Shown: one piece after another, positions 12,454 through 22,609 of the stretch | Layout of the letters: every line of letters begins with the position of its first letter | Position numbering within the stretch: the first letter of the stretch is position 1 | Assembly: GCF_028009165.1 (NCBI RefSeq) | Contig: NC_079241.1 | Location: forward strand, 2,046,001-2,110,000 | Source of the DNA: Akanthomyces muscarius | Taxonomy: Eukaryota > Ascomycota > Sordariomycetes > Hypocreales > Cordycipitaceae | Length of the DNA stretch: 64,000 nt | Direction of reading: 5' to 3' | The notes under the pieces: generated by a model | Databases searched by the model: none | What the model saw: the letters and a program-made list of their open reading frames with translations, nothing else | Told to the model about the DNA's origin: nothing | Position numbers and translations under genes: made by a program

Positions 12454-13649
12454 ATGCCTACATTCCAAGAGAACGTCAAAGGCTGGTACTCTCGACTTTT
12501 CGACCACCAGCCAGTTCAATACGCCACCATGTACATGCCTAGCGGCAACTCATCGTCGCGCGACTCACTTGACGCAGCGAGTGATGATGTTGGCAAAGGA
12601 CTGATTGAAAAGGACAGATACTCTCACTTGCCGCTGTCAGCTCACCATGAGCCGTGGTGGAAGCGAACGACTGTTCTTGTCATCAGCCATATGGTTCTAC
12701 TCACTGTGTATGCTGCAGTTTTGTTTGTTGTAGTCAATAGCAGGACGAAAAGTGCAAGAATGGAGGGAATGCCAGTTTGTGAGTTAAATTCTTTTCCTCC
12801 ACATGGCAATGCTGACGTGTCTGAAGCACCTGCAATTTCTGCACTCAAATGGGAGAAGCACAAATTTTCGCTTGAGGATCGCATACAAGAAAAAGGCTCC
12901 TATTCAGGCAAGCCCAATGCCGAGCTGGATAAAGCCTGGCACGATCTTCTCAACTGTGAGCCTAGATGCAACGATAAATCAGAGCTTCTCAGCACACTAA
13001 TCATTCCACAGACGAAAACATCATCATTGAGCCAGAAATTATGGCGCACTACGACAGACTAGATGTTGGTGTCGCTGTTCCTGAAGGTGGTGGCTACCTT
13101 GGGACGCTCAATGTCTACCATGAGCTGCACTGCCTCAAACGACTACATCAATACATGTATCCCGACTATTACTTTGGCGACTTGACCAAGGAGCAGCATG
13201 AAATGAACCGACTCCACAATGGTAAGTCGATGCGTCCAATATTGATCGAGACGGGGGAAATGGATTGACAAGCTGGCAGAACACTGCATCGACTTCCTTC
13301 GCCAATCCTCCATGTGCCATGGCGACATCGGTTTGATTACATTTGAGTGGCACAATGACAGTCGGATTCCTGTTGCCAACGCCACTATGCACCAGTGTGT
13401 CAACTGGCAGGTACTGGATGACTGGACGCGCGCCCGCTCTGTCGACATGATGAAGCCGGGTTGGCTCGTACATCCACTTTTTGGTAAGTACAGCAGAAGA
13501 ATTTCCACTCCCAAGGAGAAAAGTTTTGAGCTTTAGGCTAGTTACTGATATCCACAACAGGTCTTGCGTATCCCGATGGCGAAGGAGACAAAATCGGCGC
13601 AGTTGATCCTCATGGACATCTAGCGCAAAGTCACGGCCATAGCAAATAA
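12454..13649 (+). CDS. UstYa-like (DUF3328) oxidase, copy 1
   Basis: Member of the fungal UstYa family, which catalyses oxidative cyclisation or side-chain chemistry on RiPP core peptides (known for ustiloxin, asperipin and phomopsin pathways). Four exons: 12454-12955, 13012-13221, 13280-13483, 13561-13649. All introns are phase 1 (56, 58, 58 and 77 nt range) and the protein is 334 aa. One N-terminal transmembrane helix (VLVISHMVLLTVYAAVLFVV, about residues 73-92) places the rest in the secretory lumen. The two family signatures are present: YHELHCLKRLH (HxxHC motif 1, start of exon 2 to its middle) and EHCIDFLRQSSMCHGD (motif 2, exon 3), then WHNDSRIP and a WLVHPLFG end. It runs toward a second UstYa gene and lies next to the repeat precursor. 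Function is well supported; the exact reaction is unknown. Confidence 0.93.
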
Positions 13650-14054
13650 AGGGAGCCAATTTTTTTGTGATTATTTAAATTACTTCTGAGAGTTTTCTGC
13701 ATTCAACGACCTTCTTTGCTTTTTAAACTGCAGTACCTGTCGGGCAGACTAACCGTCTATGACGGCAGCAAGGTGGCCATGACGTCTCGGTAGTGTTGCC
13801 ATTTCCATTTGCCAATTTGATAAAGCAGGCCACTTAAACTTTAATTTAATACTTACATGAGTGACTTTGAATGATGTTGCCATAAAGGTGGTTGTCGTGG
13901 AGTGTTTTCGGGTGGCCACATTGGCATGAGCAGTACACATTCAAGTACAGCATGAGATGAGTACTAGGGTTACAAAATAGAAAAACAAGGAAAGGCCACT
14001 TCGTTGCTCTCAAATATATACAAGATTCTTATTCATTATCAGAACAACGTCTAA
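13650..14054. other. Convergent 3' intergenic region between the two UstYa genes
   Basis: About 400 bp, A+T-richer than its surroundings, holding the 3' ends of both UstYa transcripts. No gene seen. Confidence 0.6.
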
Positions 14055-15222
14055 TCACGGGTCTAGCGGATACACCTTCGGACCGTGGGGCTCTGATATT
14101 CGCTTTCCGCCTGGGTACGCCGGGCCTATCGCCTCTATCAGCTGACGAAGCTCGTAGAAGACATGCAACATACCATATTTGGGATGAACCAAAAGATTCG
14201 GGGTGTAAATATCGATACGACGACTCTCTAGCCACTCTTCCAAAGACTCCCAGTCGCGGCATTGGTGCATCTGCATCCATGTGGGATTCGGGAGACGTGT
14301 CGCGTCATTCCAGTGATACGTGAAAATGGCTGTATCGGCGCGACACATTGCAGCCGATCGAAGAATGTCGATGCAATGTTCTCAAACTCATGTCAGAAAA
14401 CTGGCATACGGCACGGATTCTCGCACACGCACCTGTGTGGCCCGCCAATGACGTCCTCTCGGCTGAACTTTTCGCAGCGTGGTAGTGATCGGCAAAAACA
14501 GCCTCACGCACGAGTTTCTAGATCATGGGTTAATAGTTCTCTGAAGATGTTACAAAAACAAAATGCTGGCGGCGCACCAGACAATGGAGCTCGTGAAAAA
14601 CTGCCATCATACCCATGGATCCACCTCCTGAACTGAGAGGAATGGAAGTCGAATTCAATGCATGGAGTTCATCGTCCGTTATACGAATATTATGGTCTAT
14701 TTTTGGGAATAAGAGAAAATGTGAGTACGAGAGGCAGGGCGCTGGCTGTAGGGATTCACTCACGGCGTAGTAGTCGATACCAAGCCGCATCAACCTCGGG
14801 GGTTGTACTACCCACGTAAGGACTAGCCTTAATATCACTGGGTCTGTCATGAATGATCGTGATCTTATCTTTGACATGCTTCGCTATCGGGGCTAGGTGT
14901 GTCACAGTTAGATGTCATTCTTTGGTGACCGGGCGCCAGTCGACTCACTGTAAAGCACCGCCGAACCCTCACAGCCGTGTTGATGCAATATGAAGTAATT
15001 CCAGCAAAATATTCCGATACCAGTGTAAATCAGAAAAATTATAGTATGAATAAAGAGCGCACCTAGGTGTCTTAGTGCCCATGTTTTGCGGCGGTATGGA
15101 GGCTGCGCCGGGATAGGTCCATCGCAGCTGGGCGACTCTTCATCGCGGTACTCGCTGCAGAAGAATGCCTCAGATAATCTAGGGTCAGACTCAGACTCTG
15201 TAGTTGAGTTCTCCATGTTCAT
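14055..15222 (-). CDS. UstYa-like (DUF3328) oxidase, copy 2
   Basis: Second UstYa-family protein, expected to act with copy 1 on the precursor peptide in the secretory lumen. Six exons, read from high to low coordinate: 15222-14949, 14892-14764, 14696-14578, 14517-14433, 14380-14174, 14125-14055; 294 aa. The phases close at every junction and rebuild the family pattern across exon borders: TPIAKHVK after the first intron, PEVDAAWYRLLR, FHELHCLKLVREAV over the third intron (motif 1), EHCIDILRSAAMCRADTAIF (motif 2), YHWND and LLVHPKYG. A single transmembrane helix lies at about residues 56-80 (GALFIHTIIFLIYTGIGIF). Start chosen at the first of two nearby in-frame ATGs (15222; second at 15216). 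The last intron (48 nt) is a multiple of three and open, so retention is possible. Head of the gene faces the precursor gene across a shared 650-bp promoter region. Confidence 0.9.
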
Positions 15223-15870
15223 CTTAGTAGGAATCACGTAGACTGAAGAGCGAATTGCCAGTGGACGGTGGATGTCAGCGATGAAAGCAAGCTCGCGAGG
15301 AAGAAGTGCGACGTGACTGTGTGGAAAGAGAAAAGGGAATATTGTAATATCCGACACTTTTGCAAGCTTTCAAAGCCTTGAACAAAGAATGCCGGGCAGA
15401 CGAGCGTGGAGATGGTCGAGCAGCAAAATTCGAGGTATGGAGTGGGCACAGCCATGCACTGAAGCCATCGGCATGCAAAGTCACATTGTGCTAATACACA
15501 TATATGCAGAGAGACTGTGGTCTAATTTGATTGTCTAACTATGCATATGCGCTTCTTTGCAGTCTATTTCTGGCCTAGTGGTGGCCCGTTCCATGAAGCA
15601 GCAAGAACGGCCCTCGCACCTTGGCCGGTGGGTAATGATGTGCATACCACCTCGAACAGCCATGAGTTTGACTTAGCTCTAGATGTTATTGTGCACTGAA
15701 TCTGGCGATCGGTACTGAATCTGGTAGAATGTAGCTGGAATTCTGGATTGGCGGTTTATATAAATGCCGTATTGTCCACATAGAGCACATACCAGTCCTT
15801 TCCGAGCGGTAAATTACATTCACAAATTGCAACCAAATCTTTCCAAACTTGCCGAACTCAGATATTCAAT
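15223..15870. promoter_or_regulatory. Bidirectional promoter between UstYa copy 2 and the precursor gene
   Basis: The 648-bp space separates two divergent genes of the candidate cluster. On the plus side a good TATA element (TATATAAA, 15757-15764) sits 107 nt before the precursor ATG. Just upstream is an 11-bp direct repeat, ACTGAATCTGG, at 15695-15705 and 15714-15724, 19 bp apart, or nearly two helical turns. That spacing would suit a dimeric or doubled activator site. The TATA call is firm by sequence; the repeat as an operator is inference. Confidence 0.6.
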
Positions 15871-16350
15871 ATGCAGTTGTCTAACCTCGTCAATATTCTG
15901 GCCTTTGTCGCCGTCGTTGGAGCCTCTCCCGTCGCTTTGATTGCTCGTGGCGATGCTGATGCCGCCACTGCCTACAAAGCCGACAAGCGCTCTGATGCCG
16001 ACGCTGCCACTGCGTACAAAGCCGATAAGCGTTCTGACGCTGATACCGCCACTGCTTATAAGGCTGATAAGCGCTCCGATGCTGATGCCGCTACTGCTTA
16101 TAAAGCCGACAAGCGTTTTGATGCCGACGCTGCCACTGCGTACAAAGCCGATAAGCGTTCTGACGCTGATGCCGCCACTGCTTATAAGGCTGATAAGCGC
16201 TCCGATGCTGATGCCGCTACTGCGTACAAAGCCGATAAGCGTTCTGATGCTGATGCTGCTACTGCCTACAAAGCCGACAAACGTTCTGAGGCGGAGCCCG
16301 TTTACCGTCGCTCAGATGCGGATGCCGCTACCGCCTACCGGGCCGACTAA
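15871..16350 (+). CDS. Repeat precursor peptide of a KEX2-processed RiPP (dikaritin-type)
   Basis: Secreted 159-aa precursor, intronless in its coding part. Residues 1-19 form a signal peptide (MQLSNLVNILAFVAVVGA, cleavage likely before SPV), then a short leader to residue 26. Residues 27-138 are eight exact-length 14-residue units of the form SDADAATAYKADKR; unit 1 begins with G, unit 5 with F, unit 3 has Thr for Ala at position 5. Then comes a degenerate nine-residue unit, SEAEPVYRR, and a terminal unit SDADAATAYRAD ending at the stop. Lys-Arg (once Arg-Arg) follows each unit, as in Kex2 substrates, and every unit has exactly one Tyr, the residue usually modified in UstYa pathways. There is no Cys or Trp, which argues against an alpha-pheromone precursor. 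Flanked by two UstYa genes, an oligopeptide transporter and peptidases. Product structure is unknown. Confidence 0.88.
   Translation: MQLSNLVNILAFVAVVGASPVALIARGDADAATAYKADKRSDADAATAYKADKRSDADTATAYKADKRSDADAATAYKADKRFDADAATAYKADKRSDADAATAYKADKRSDADAATAYKADKRSDADAATAYKADKRSEAEPVYRRSDADAATAYRAD
15949..16284 (+). repeat. Eight in-frame 42-bp tandem repeats in the precursor gene
   Basis: Units begin at 15949, 15991, 16033, 16075, 16117, 16159, 16201 and 16243, each 42 bp with no indel. Differences between units are mostly synonymous third-position changes, so the amino-acid unit is conserved beyond what recent DNA duplication alone would give. Confidence 0.95.
15991..16242 (+). repeat. 126-bp higher-order duplication (three repeat units copied as a block)
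   Basis: Units 2-3-4 (15991-16116) and 5-6-7 (16117-16242) match as whole blocks with 5 differences in 126 bp by my count. Two are replacement changes (Ser to Phe at the start of unit 5; Thr versus Ala in unit 3) and three are silent. This shows array growth by a three-unit step. Confidence 0.85.
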
Positions 16351-16946
16351 GCATTCCAATGGTAAGCAGTCACTGTTTCTCATTCTCATATAGATTGGCC
16401 AGTTGCTGACATATTTCTATAGCTACGGGGCTACGTCTTGAGCGTTGTGGCTGAGAGGCTTCTCGTTGGGCCTATGGACTTCGCGCAGCCCCATGGACGT
16501 TGTGGAAGGTCGATCGGTGAAAGGCACCGGGACCGCAGACGAACTATGGCAATGTGTACTCTTACAGTAAATGGTTGCCTATGGTGACTTCAATGTGCGT
16601 ATCCGGCACGTGTGGATATCCTTTCAACAAGGATAGCCGTGGGCTATAGACGGTGACAATGCAGTTGATTACATCAGCCTTGACTCTGTGCATGAAGCTA
16701 ATGCAGTGTAATTCGAATAAGTGTTACTATTTGCGTAGCGTTACGAGTGCGTTACATTGCTTAATTGATGGCCTGCAGTTGTGAGGCCAGGGAGCGCGTG
16801 TGGTGGTCCTTTTTGACATTGGCCACTTGTCTTTGCTTAGGTGGAGATGATAGTTTGCGGTCCTGGCCTGGAACATTTATGAATGTAATTTGCAAGTAGT
16901 ACGCGGTATTTAAATTGATACCAGAGTATGTGTGCACGAATAAAAC
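16351..16946. other. 3' region of the precursor gene, with a possible 3'-UTR intron
   Basis: No coding gene. A GTAAGC donor at 16362 and a TCTATAG acceptor ending at 16422, with a GCTGAC branch-like site at 16404-16409, would make a 61-nt intron 11 nt after the stop codon. The rest lies between convergent genes. Confidence 0.4.
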
Positions 16947-19499
16947 TTAGCATTGATCACCCGGGCATCCTACCCGTGTACCCCAGCCTTCGCCTCCCCA
17001 CCCGACCGCAATCATCAGTGCTCCATTGATTATTCCCCCAATTCCTTCACCGGCTATCAATCCCGCGGCTACTGAGGAGAGGTAGTTTTCATATGAAACC
17101 CTTTGCCTGTGCCTCCAAATGCGCCCCGCCAGCGCCCCGCCCAGCATCGCCAGGCCATATGGGGGTGATGGCATCGTAAAGGCCAGTCCCATGATCATCA
17201 TGTTGGGGAAATAAGGCTTGAGAGAGCTCTTTATAATATTTCGAACCAGAGCCACTGCAGCTCCGAGGACTGTGAACCACACGGCGAATGAAATACTGGT
17301 GCCGGGGACGGCGCTCTCGGTGCCGACCGAGGTGGCCACAGCTACCGCTCGCCAAGTCGAGATTGACGGTCCACCAAATTCGCAGCGGTGAACGGAGACA
17401 GTCTGGTTACTGCCAGAGCGACTTTGATTGACGTCGTTGTGTTGAATAATACATGGGTATGCGGCGATGAAAAGATTAAAAAGCATCGGAGCTGCAAGAG
17501 AGGCGAATAGCGTCCCAATTGCTTGACCTAGAAATTGAGTTGCGGCAGGGGTTCGAAGAAGATATCCGACGCGAAAGTCGCCCATCAAGTCTGCCAGTGA
17601 GTTTGTTAGCCCAATGCCAGGAGATGAGACCTCTGTGTGGAAAACTGGCGTACCGCAAGCTTGGCTTGCACTCATGTTGGCCAAGGCGCCGCCGAGGAGA
17701 TTGAGTCGCTGCTGCAGGGTTAGATCGAGTCCTGAATTGCCGTGGCTGATACTCAAAATAATTTGCGACACTGTCGATACTGCCGTCAAGGGTGTGGTAT
17801 CTACACTCAGGTAATGGGTCAGAAGATGATAAAACCCTGGTACCAAACGGAGCAGTACCTGTTGCGCCAGTCGCCTGTATTGCGACGAGCGAAAGGGGAA
17901 ACGTTAAAGCTAGTGCAAGCAGAGTCTTGAGTACCGAAATACCAAAGGCAAACTTCATGCCAATGATAGCGAATATTCCCGCAAGGAAGAGTCCCGGGGC
18001 CCAGGAAAAAGCAGAAATACTGTGGCGGCTCGAATATCGTTCGCCATTGTCACCATTTGGTAGAGCAGCATAACTACTCGACCGTATTGCTGTTTCGGTG
18101 CGGGTAAATAGACCACTTGAATAAAGCATTGAAATCAACTGGTACAACATATCTATGGTGATTCCTTGGTTAGATAATGGCTCTTTAGAGAGCAGGTAAC
18201 ATTCATACCAGTCAAAGAGACTGCAAGCATACACGCCACGCCTGGCCATAGCAGCCAGTATCTCGGGCTGGGAGAATTAGCGTTGGCGTACTCTGCCGAC
18301 ATTGACGTATACGAATATAATCCCTCCCAGTACGGCTCCGCCGATACTGGTAAACCGAACGCGATTCGCTGCGAGACAACATAAGGCCCAACAACCGCCC
18401 TGTTGAGAATGAGTGCGGGCTAGACGGTCGGCGGTTCTGGAGACTCACCATGCCAAGACTGAGCCAGCAAAAAAGGAGGCTGCTATATTTATGTCGACTA
18501 GCATTCCCGATCCTATCATAGCCGGCGTCCATTCTATGAACCAGCCCCAGCTCTCTGCCGCCATGGCGACGTCTGGAAAGAGGTTCGCTGCACGAGCCCA
18601 CGTAAAAATATGCCACTCCTACTCAGTGCGTTAGTCCAATGCATACGTGCTGCAAGTGCAACAAACGATTACTTACCCAAAGAACTCCAGTGGCTAATGG
18701 TGATAGTATTCGTAGCGTGCCGGCGGCAGCAAAGGCCCAAATTGTGACGCGCAGCTGCTTTACTGCCGTGGACGCTGAACTAGCCGCCGAGTGCAAGGCC
18801 CGAATGGTAAGTGCCGTCACAGTGGATGATGGGAAAACGAGATTCAGGTCCCGGGCCGACTTTTTCTCGATGAAGAATTTTCTCACTGTAAAACAAACGT
18901 CAGCTACGGGTCGGTTTATCAAACGATGGGATATCCCGCTCACAAGGCACAACCGAAAGCAGGCCGAAATACCCCCCCGCGACCGTCAGCAGCAGGATAT
19001 GCAAAAGATCTTTGGAGGGAGTATCAAGTAGCCCAAGTTGGTATGTAGCCGGTATGGCGGAGATGAAAGTGCTGGACAAGCCAGCTGACGCGGTCGCAAT
19101 GGTCTGTACAATGTTATTCTGGTGTGGGCCAAATGTGGCAGGAGAGCGATTTTTGAAAATAGCGAATCCAACAACAGACTGCAGCGTGAAACAGTTAGCG
19201 ACATACTAGTGACTCATTTTCTCATATAAAGTGAAATGTACCCCCAGAAGGTTTGCAGATGATGTCCAGCCTGTCTTCAGTCCAAGATAGATGTTGGACC
19301 CATTGACCATTATGCCACAGATGACGCCAACCAAAATAGAGGGAAGCGTCACGAGCGTCCCGCTTGATTCTGGAAACGTCGTTTCAGGGAATGGCGTAAA
19401 CTTGTCAGTCCAAGGTTCCATTTCTTTATCCATGTCGCCAGCGATAGAATTGCTACTTTCTGATGCAGGATATTGCACTTCATTGTTGTCGTGGGCCAT
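16947..19499 (-). CDS. OPT-family oligopeptide (or metal-chelate) transporter
   Basis: Polytopic proton-coupled transporter of the oligopeptide transporter superfamily, closer to the group with the LxTGW entry helix. Seven exons, high to low: 19499-19242, 19178-18944, 18885-18677, 18618-18449, 18399-18209, 18152-17859, 17800-16947; introns 49-63 nt; 736 aa, with phases closing throughout. Diagnostic stretches: NGSNIYLGLKTGW (about residue 65), VVPLRKFFIEK built across intron 2, LVFPSSTVTAL, FFAGSVLAWGVVGP across intron 4, IQATGATD across intron 6, and the C-terminal AAGLIAGEGIGGIINGAL. About 14-16 hydrophobic segments. Some OPT proteins take up small peptides; others take up siderophore-like chelates. 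Its place between the precursor and a protease suggests peptide movement in this cluster, which is inference. Confidence 0.9.
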
Positions 19500-20096
19500 T
19501 GTTGCAAAGCCAGTTCAATCTCGACACAGCCTTGCCCGCAGAATAGAGGAATAATACCAGCTCCCCTGGCTCCTGGTTTGGGGAATATTGGAAGCTATAG
19601 AGATCTTTTCCCATTCTTCGCGGTCTTGTCGGCGGCTTGCCCGTTGTGGTCAGGGCTACGATGACCTCGCATACGCCATGCAGATCCGCAATGGCGGGTT
19701 GACAGCACAGAAGCTCTGGATGCCAATCCACATTAAAATACTCAATTTACAACGCATACTGCTACACAGTAGTTCTGATGCCCAATTTTCTGTCAACACT
19801 CCGCTCAACTGGCGTATTCTAGACGTGAGCGATGTTCCCGTAGTGTATTGAAGAAAGAGACCGTTATTAGTAGTTCCAGTGGGGAATTGCACCAGGCTTT
19901 ATAGAAGCAGTCATTGATCGTATGGCGCAGTGTACTCAAGGGCATGCAAGGTTCTAGTAATAGCGCATGGAGTACACATATCATGAGAGAGAAATTGCTA
20001 TTGACTGTACACCGCAGCGCTTTAATTGAACATTTCCAAAGGATTCCAATGAACAATACGCAACTACTGCAAAAATCCCATTTGACCAAGTACCCA
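19500..20096. other. Intergenic region, promoter of the OPT gene and 3' end of the protease gene
   Basis: About 600 bp between two minus-strand genes. An open minus-strand frame runs through it from the protease gene only because the true splice to the short last exon is ignored. No independent gene supported. Confidence 0.6.
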
Positions 20097-22163
20097 TCAT
20101 ATACCTGGCAAATAATACCAAGGTCGAGTAGCTCGAAACCGCGATGCCAGCGCCGCTTCCTTGAGTTTCGGGAACCACTACCGTGAAGAGTGTTAGTTTC
20201 AGCACAAATGTAGATAAAAAGGCCGTGTCTGCTCACGGGTGTTCCAAGTCCCGTAGCTGGATCCCAACCCTCAGTCGCCGGAAAGCCGGAGGTATTGCAG
20301 CCCATGTTGGAACCGACTTTGACGTCCCGAAAAGCCGATGCACCAGCTGAATACAGCCATGGGTTGAGAAAGCCAAGCGGGGGCCGGCCGGCGTCTATCA
20401 GCGCATCATTGACAAGAGCGACGATGGCGGCAACAGTTGGCGTCGACGCGCTCGTCCCATCCTGAAGGTGCGCCACCGCGCCCCAAAGCACCGAGAAGTG
20501 ATACCCCATGGCTGCAATGTCTGGGTAAGCGCGCCCTGCATGGTTAAACAGGCCGCTGTAATCTTCCTGCTCCGGGTCTTCCTCTACTCTGCGATCGAAC
20601 TCGGCAAGATACGACTCGACGGCCGCGCGCTGGTACGCCGGCCGCGCAAAGACATCGCTGAAGCCCCCGCCAGACGCATAACTACTACGGGCGTCAAAGG
20701 CCACCATCTCGGGCTCGATGAAGCGCGTGGCCCCTACAGCGGTGACATAGGGGCAGCTGGCGGGAAAGCTGGGCATGAACCGGCGGCGCTTCTCGTCCAG
20801 CGTCACGCACTGCTTGGTGCGGCCGACGCCGTAGTCACCGCTCGCCACGAGGACGGACACGCCTCGGGCCGCAAGCTGCGCGAACTCGGCGCACACGCGG
20901 CGCGCGTACTCGGGCGGCACGAGCTTTTCGTCTTCCGCGTAGGAGATCGATATCACAGACGGCGGGTTCTCGACGCTCTGCATGTGCCTCAGCCACGCCA
21001 GGTACGGCTCGTTGGTGTTCTTGGTGTGCATACTGAGCGGACGGAAGGGCGGCTTGCCACCCACGTTGTACATGACCAGCGGCGTAGGCCAGCTGATGCC
21101 GAGCATCGTCTGCGCGTCGAGCGCGCCCTCGTATCCTTTTTGGTCCTTATTCTGCTGCGGTGTGTTGGGCGTCTGCTGGTCGTCGCCGCCGCTCACCAGC
21201 TCCACGGAAAAGGCAGCCTCGGCATGCGCCGCCGCCGCGTCTGGCCGGTACCGCGCAAGATACAGTGCCACATCGGAGCGGTTTGCTACCTGGCCCAGGA
21301 AGTTGACCATGCCCATCGAGTTCTTGCTGCTGGCGGCGGAGATTTGCGGCGAGTAGCCCCAGGTGCCGTAGAGCACCCGCAGGCACAGGGGGGAGATGGC
21401 AAGACGGTTGCAGGCTTCGGCTGGCGTGGGGTTCGCGGACAGCGCATCCTCGGCCGGGATGTCCAGATGTCCGCGGTCGAGCCAGTCTTCCTCGACCAGC
21501 TCTTCGTGTGTCGGCACCCGACCCTCAGTCTCCCAGAGCGGTGCCGGAGCGCCGTATTTGAGCTGCGCAGTCGGAAGGATGAATACGTTGGTAGGCGCGA
21601 TGACTTCAACGACGTCTAATAGATGTGTCGGCAGCGACCATTCCAGAGTACGGATAGCAATAGTACCGGATGGGATGTGCTCAAATGTCCAGTACTCTGT
21701 CTGGAGTAGATGCTCAAGGCATTTTATTGGCATGCAAATCTCCAGCCAGTCACCCGTCGGAGATTTTGACACGTTGTGGGCCTTCAGGCCTCCCGACTCA
21801 GACAGCCATTCCAGAACGCAGCGGACATGGTCTGGTTCAGGTCGCAGCAGCTTCTGGATTTGCCTAGTTGAGAGGTGCTTGCCGTATTCTGGGTGTGTAG
21901 GAGTAGAAACTATGACCTGTGAGCTCCTGTGTAGATTTGGAATTAGGTGGTGGTCACCTACCCTGAAGCAGCCTTTGTTCAAAGGACGCGAAACCGTGCT
22001 GCACGAGGCCAATAGACACATCGACTAGATCATTCGGGTACGCTCGCCGAATCCGTTTCCATTCAGAAGGCTCTTGTATCAAACTCTTCCGCTGGTAGTT
22101 TGGCAGGCCAGTGACACCTGCGACGGCAAGCAGCGGCACGAATATGCCCGTTACCAATTTCAT
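20097..22163 (-). CDS. Secreted sedolisin-type serine peptidase (S53; tripeptidyl-peptidase-like)
   Basis: Secreted acid-acting serine-carboxyl peptidase. Exons, high to low: 22163-21962, 21909-20237, 20177-20097; introns of 52 and 59 nt, phases 1 and 0; 651 aa. Signal peptide MKLVTGIFVPLLAVAGVTG, then an activation prodomain (STPTHPEYGKHLS, the usual pro-kumamolisin mark, appears exactly when intron 1 is removed). Catalytic pieces: EGALDAQTML (Glu and Asp of the triad), ASGDYGVG (oxyanion Asp) and DGTSASTP (nucleophile Ser). The calcium loop near the end reads FRDVKVGSN and EGWDPATGLGTP, continued by WFPKLKEAA in exon 3 as expected. No key residue is missing. Divergent from the heme oxidoreductase gene and tandem with the OPT gene. 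It could process the repeat peptide outside the cell or simply provide nutrition; location favours the first idea weakly. Confidence 0.92.
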
Positions 22164-22609
22164 TGTACATTCGGCGTAATTGCAAAAACATGTCGAATGC
22201 TTCCGGGGGCTCTGAATAGAAGACAAAATGTTGAGCCTCTATTCCCATTCCCGGGGTATTGGCGTACGGCGATTGACTGCTGAGGCGGGACTGAGTGTAT
22301 CGTCACCCTGTAAGCTCATGCGCAGTCACCCAAAGCGTCTGTGCATACTAAGTTGACCGTGCTTTTGCAGGGGGACTGACTGTGCAGGGCAACTACGCAG
22401 CCTTCTTTGCAACGACTAGGATTTTCTTCTTCGCGTAAGACGACATGAGCTACGTAACAATCTTGGCGCTTTCTGAAAACTAATGTTCTGACTATGCCGT
22501 CTTTCAGTGTCCCTGTTAAGCCCACCTCTGGTTCGACTTTGAATGGCGATGGATTGGTGTTCCCCTTAACCTTGCTTCCTTAAATACCAATTTTTGCGAA
22601 AAATGCACA
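22164..22609. promoter_or_regulatory. Divergent promoter between the sedolisin and the DOMON-b561 gene
   Basis: The 446-bp shared upstream region of two divergent genes. No clear TATA box was seen on either side apart from an A+T-rich stretch (TTAAATACCAA) about 30 bp before the plus-strand ATG. Shared regulation is inferred from geometry only. Confidence 0.4.

Noticed and set aside
15871..16350. Alpha-type mating pheromone precursor
   Set aside because: KR-separated repeats fit, but the units lack the Trp/Cys-rich pheromone core of Sordariomycetes and the gene is flanked by UstYa genes.
15941..16393. 150-aa open frame overlapping the repeat gene (+1 shift)
   Set aside because: Shadow of the 42-bp repeats in another frame; Pro/Leu/Met-rich with no signal peptide.
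20468..21619. 383-aa plus-strand open frame
   Set aside because: Antisense to the sedolisin exon; Arg/His-rich, typical of a shadow frame in GC-rich coding DNA.
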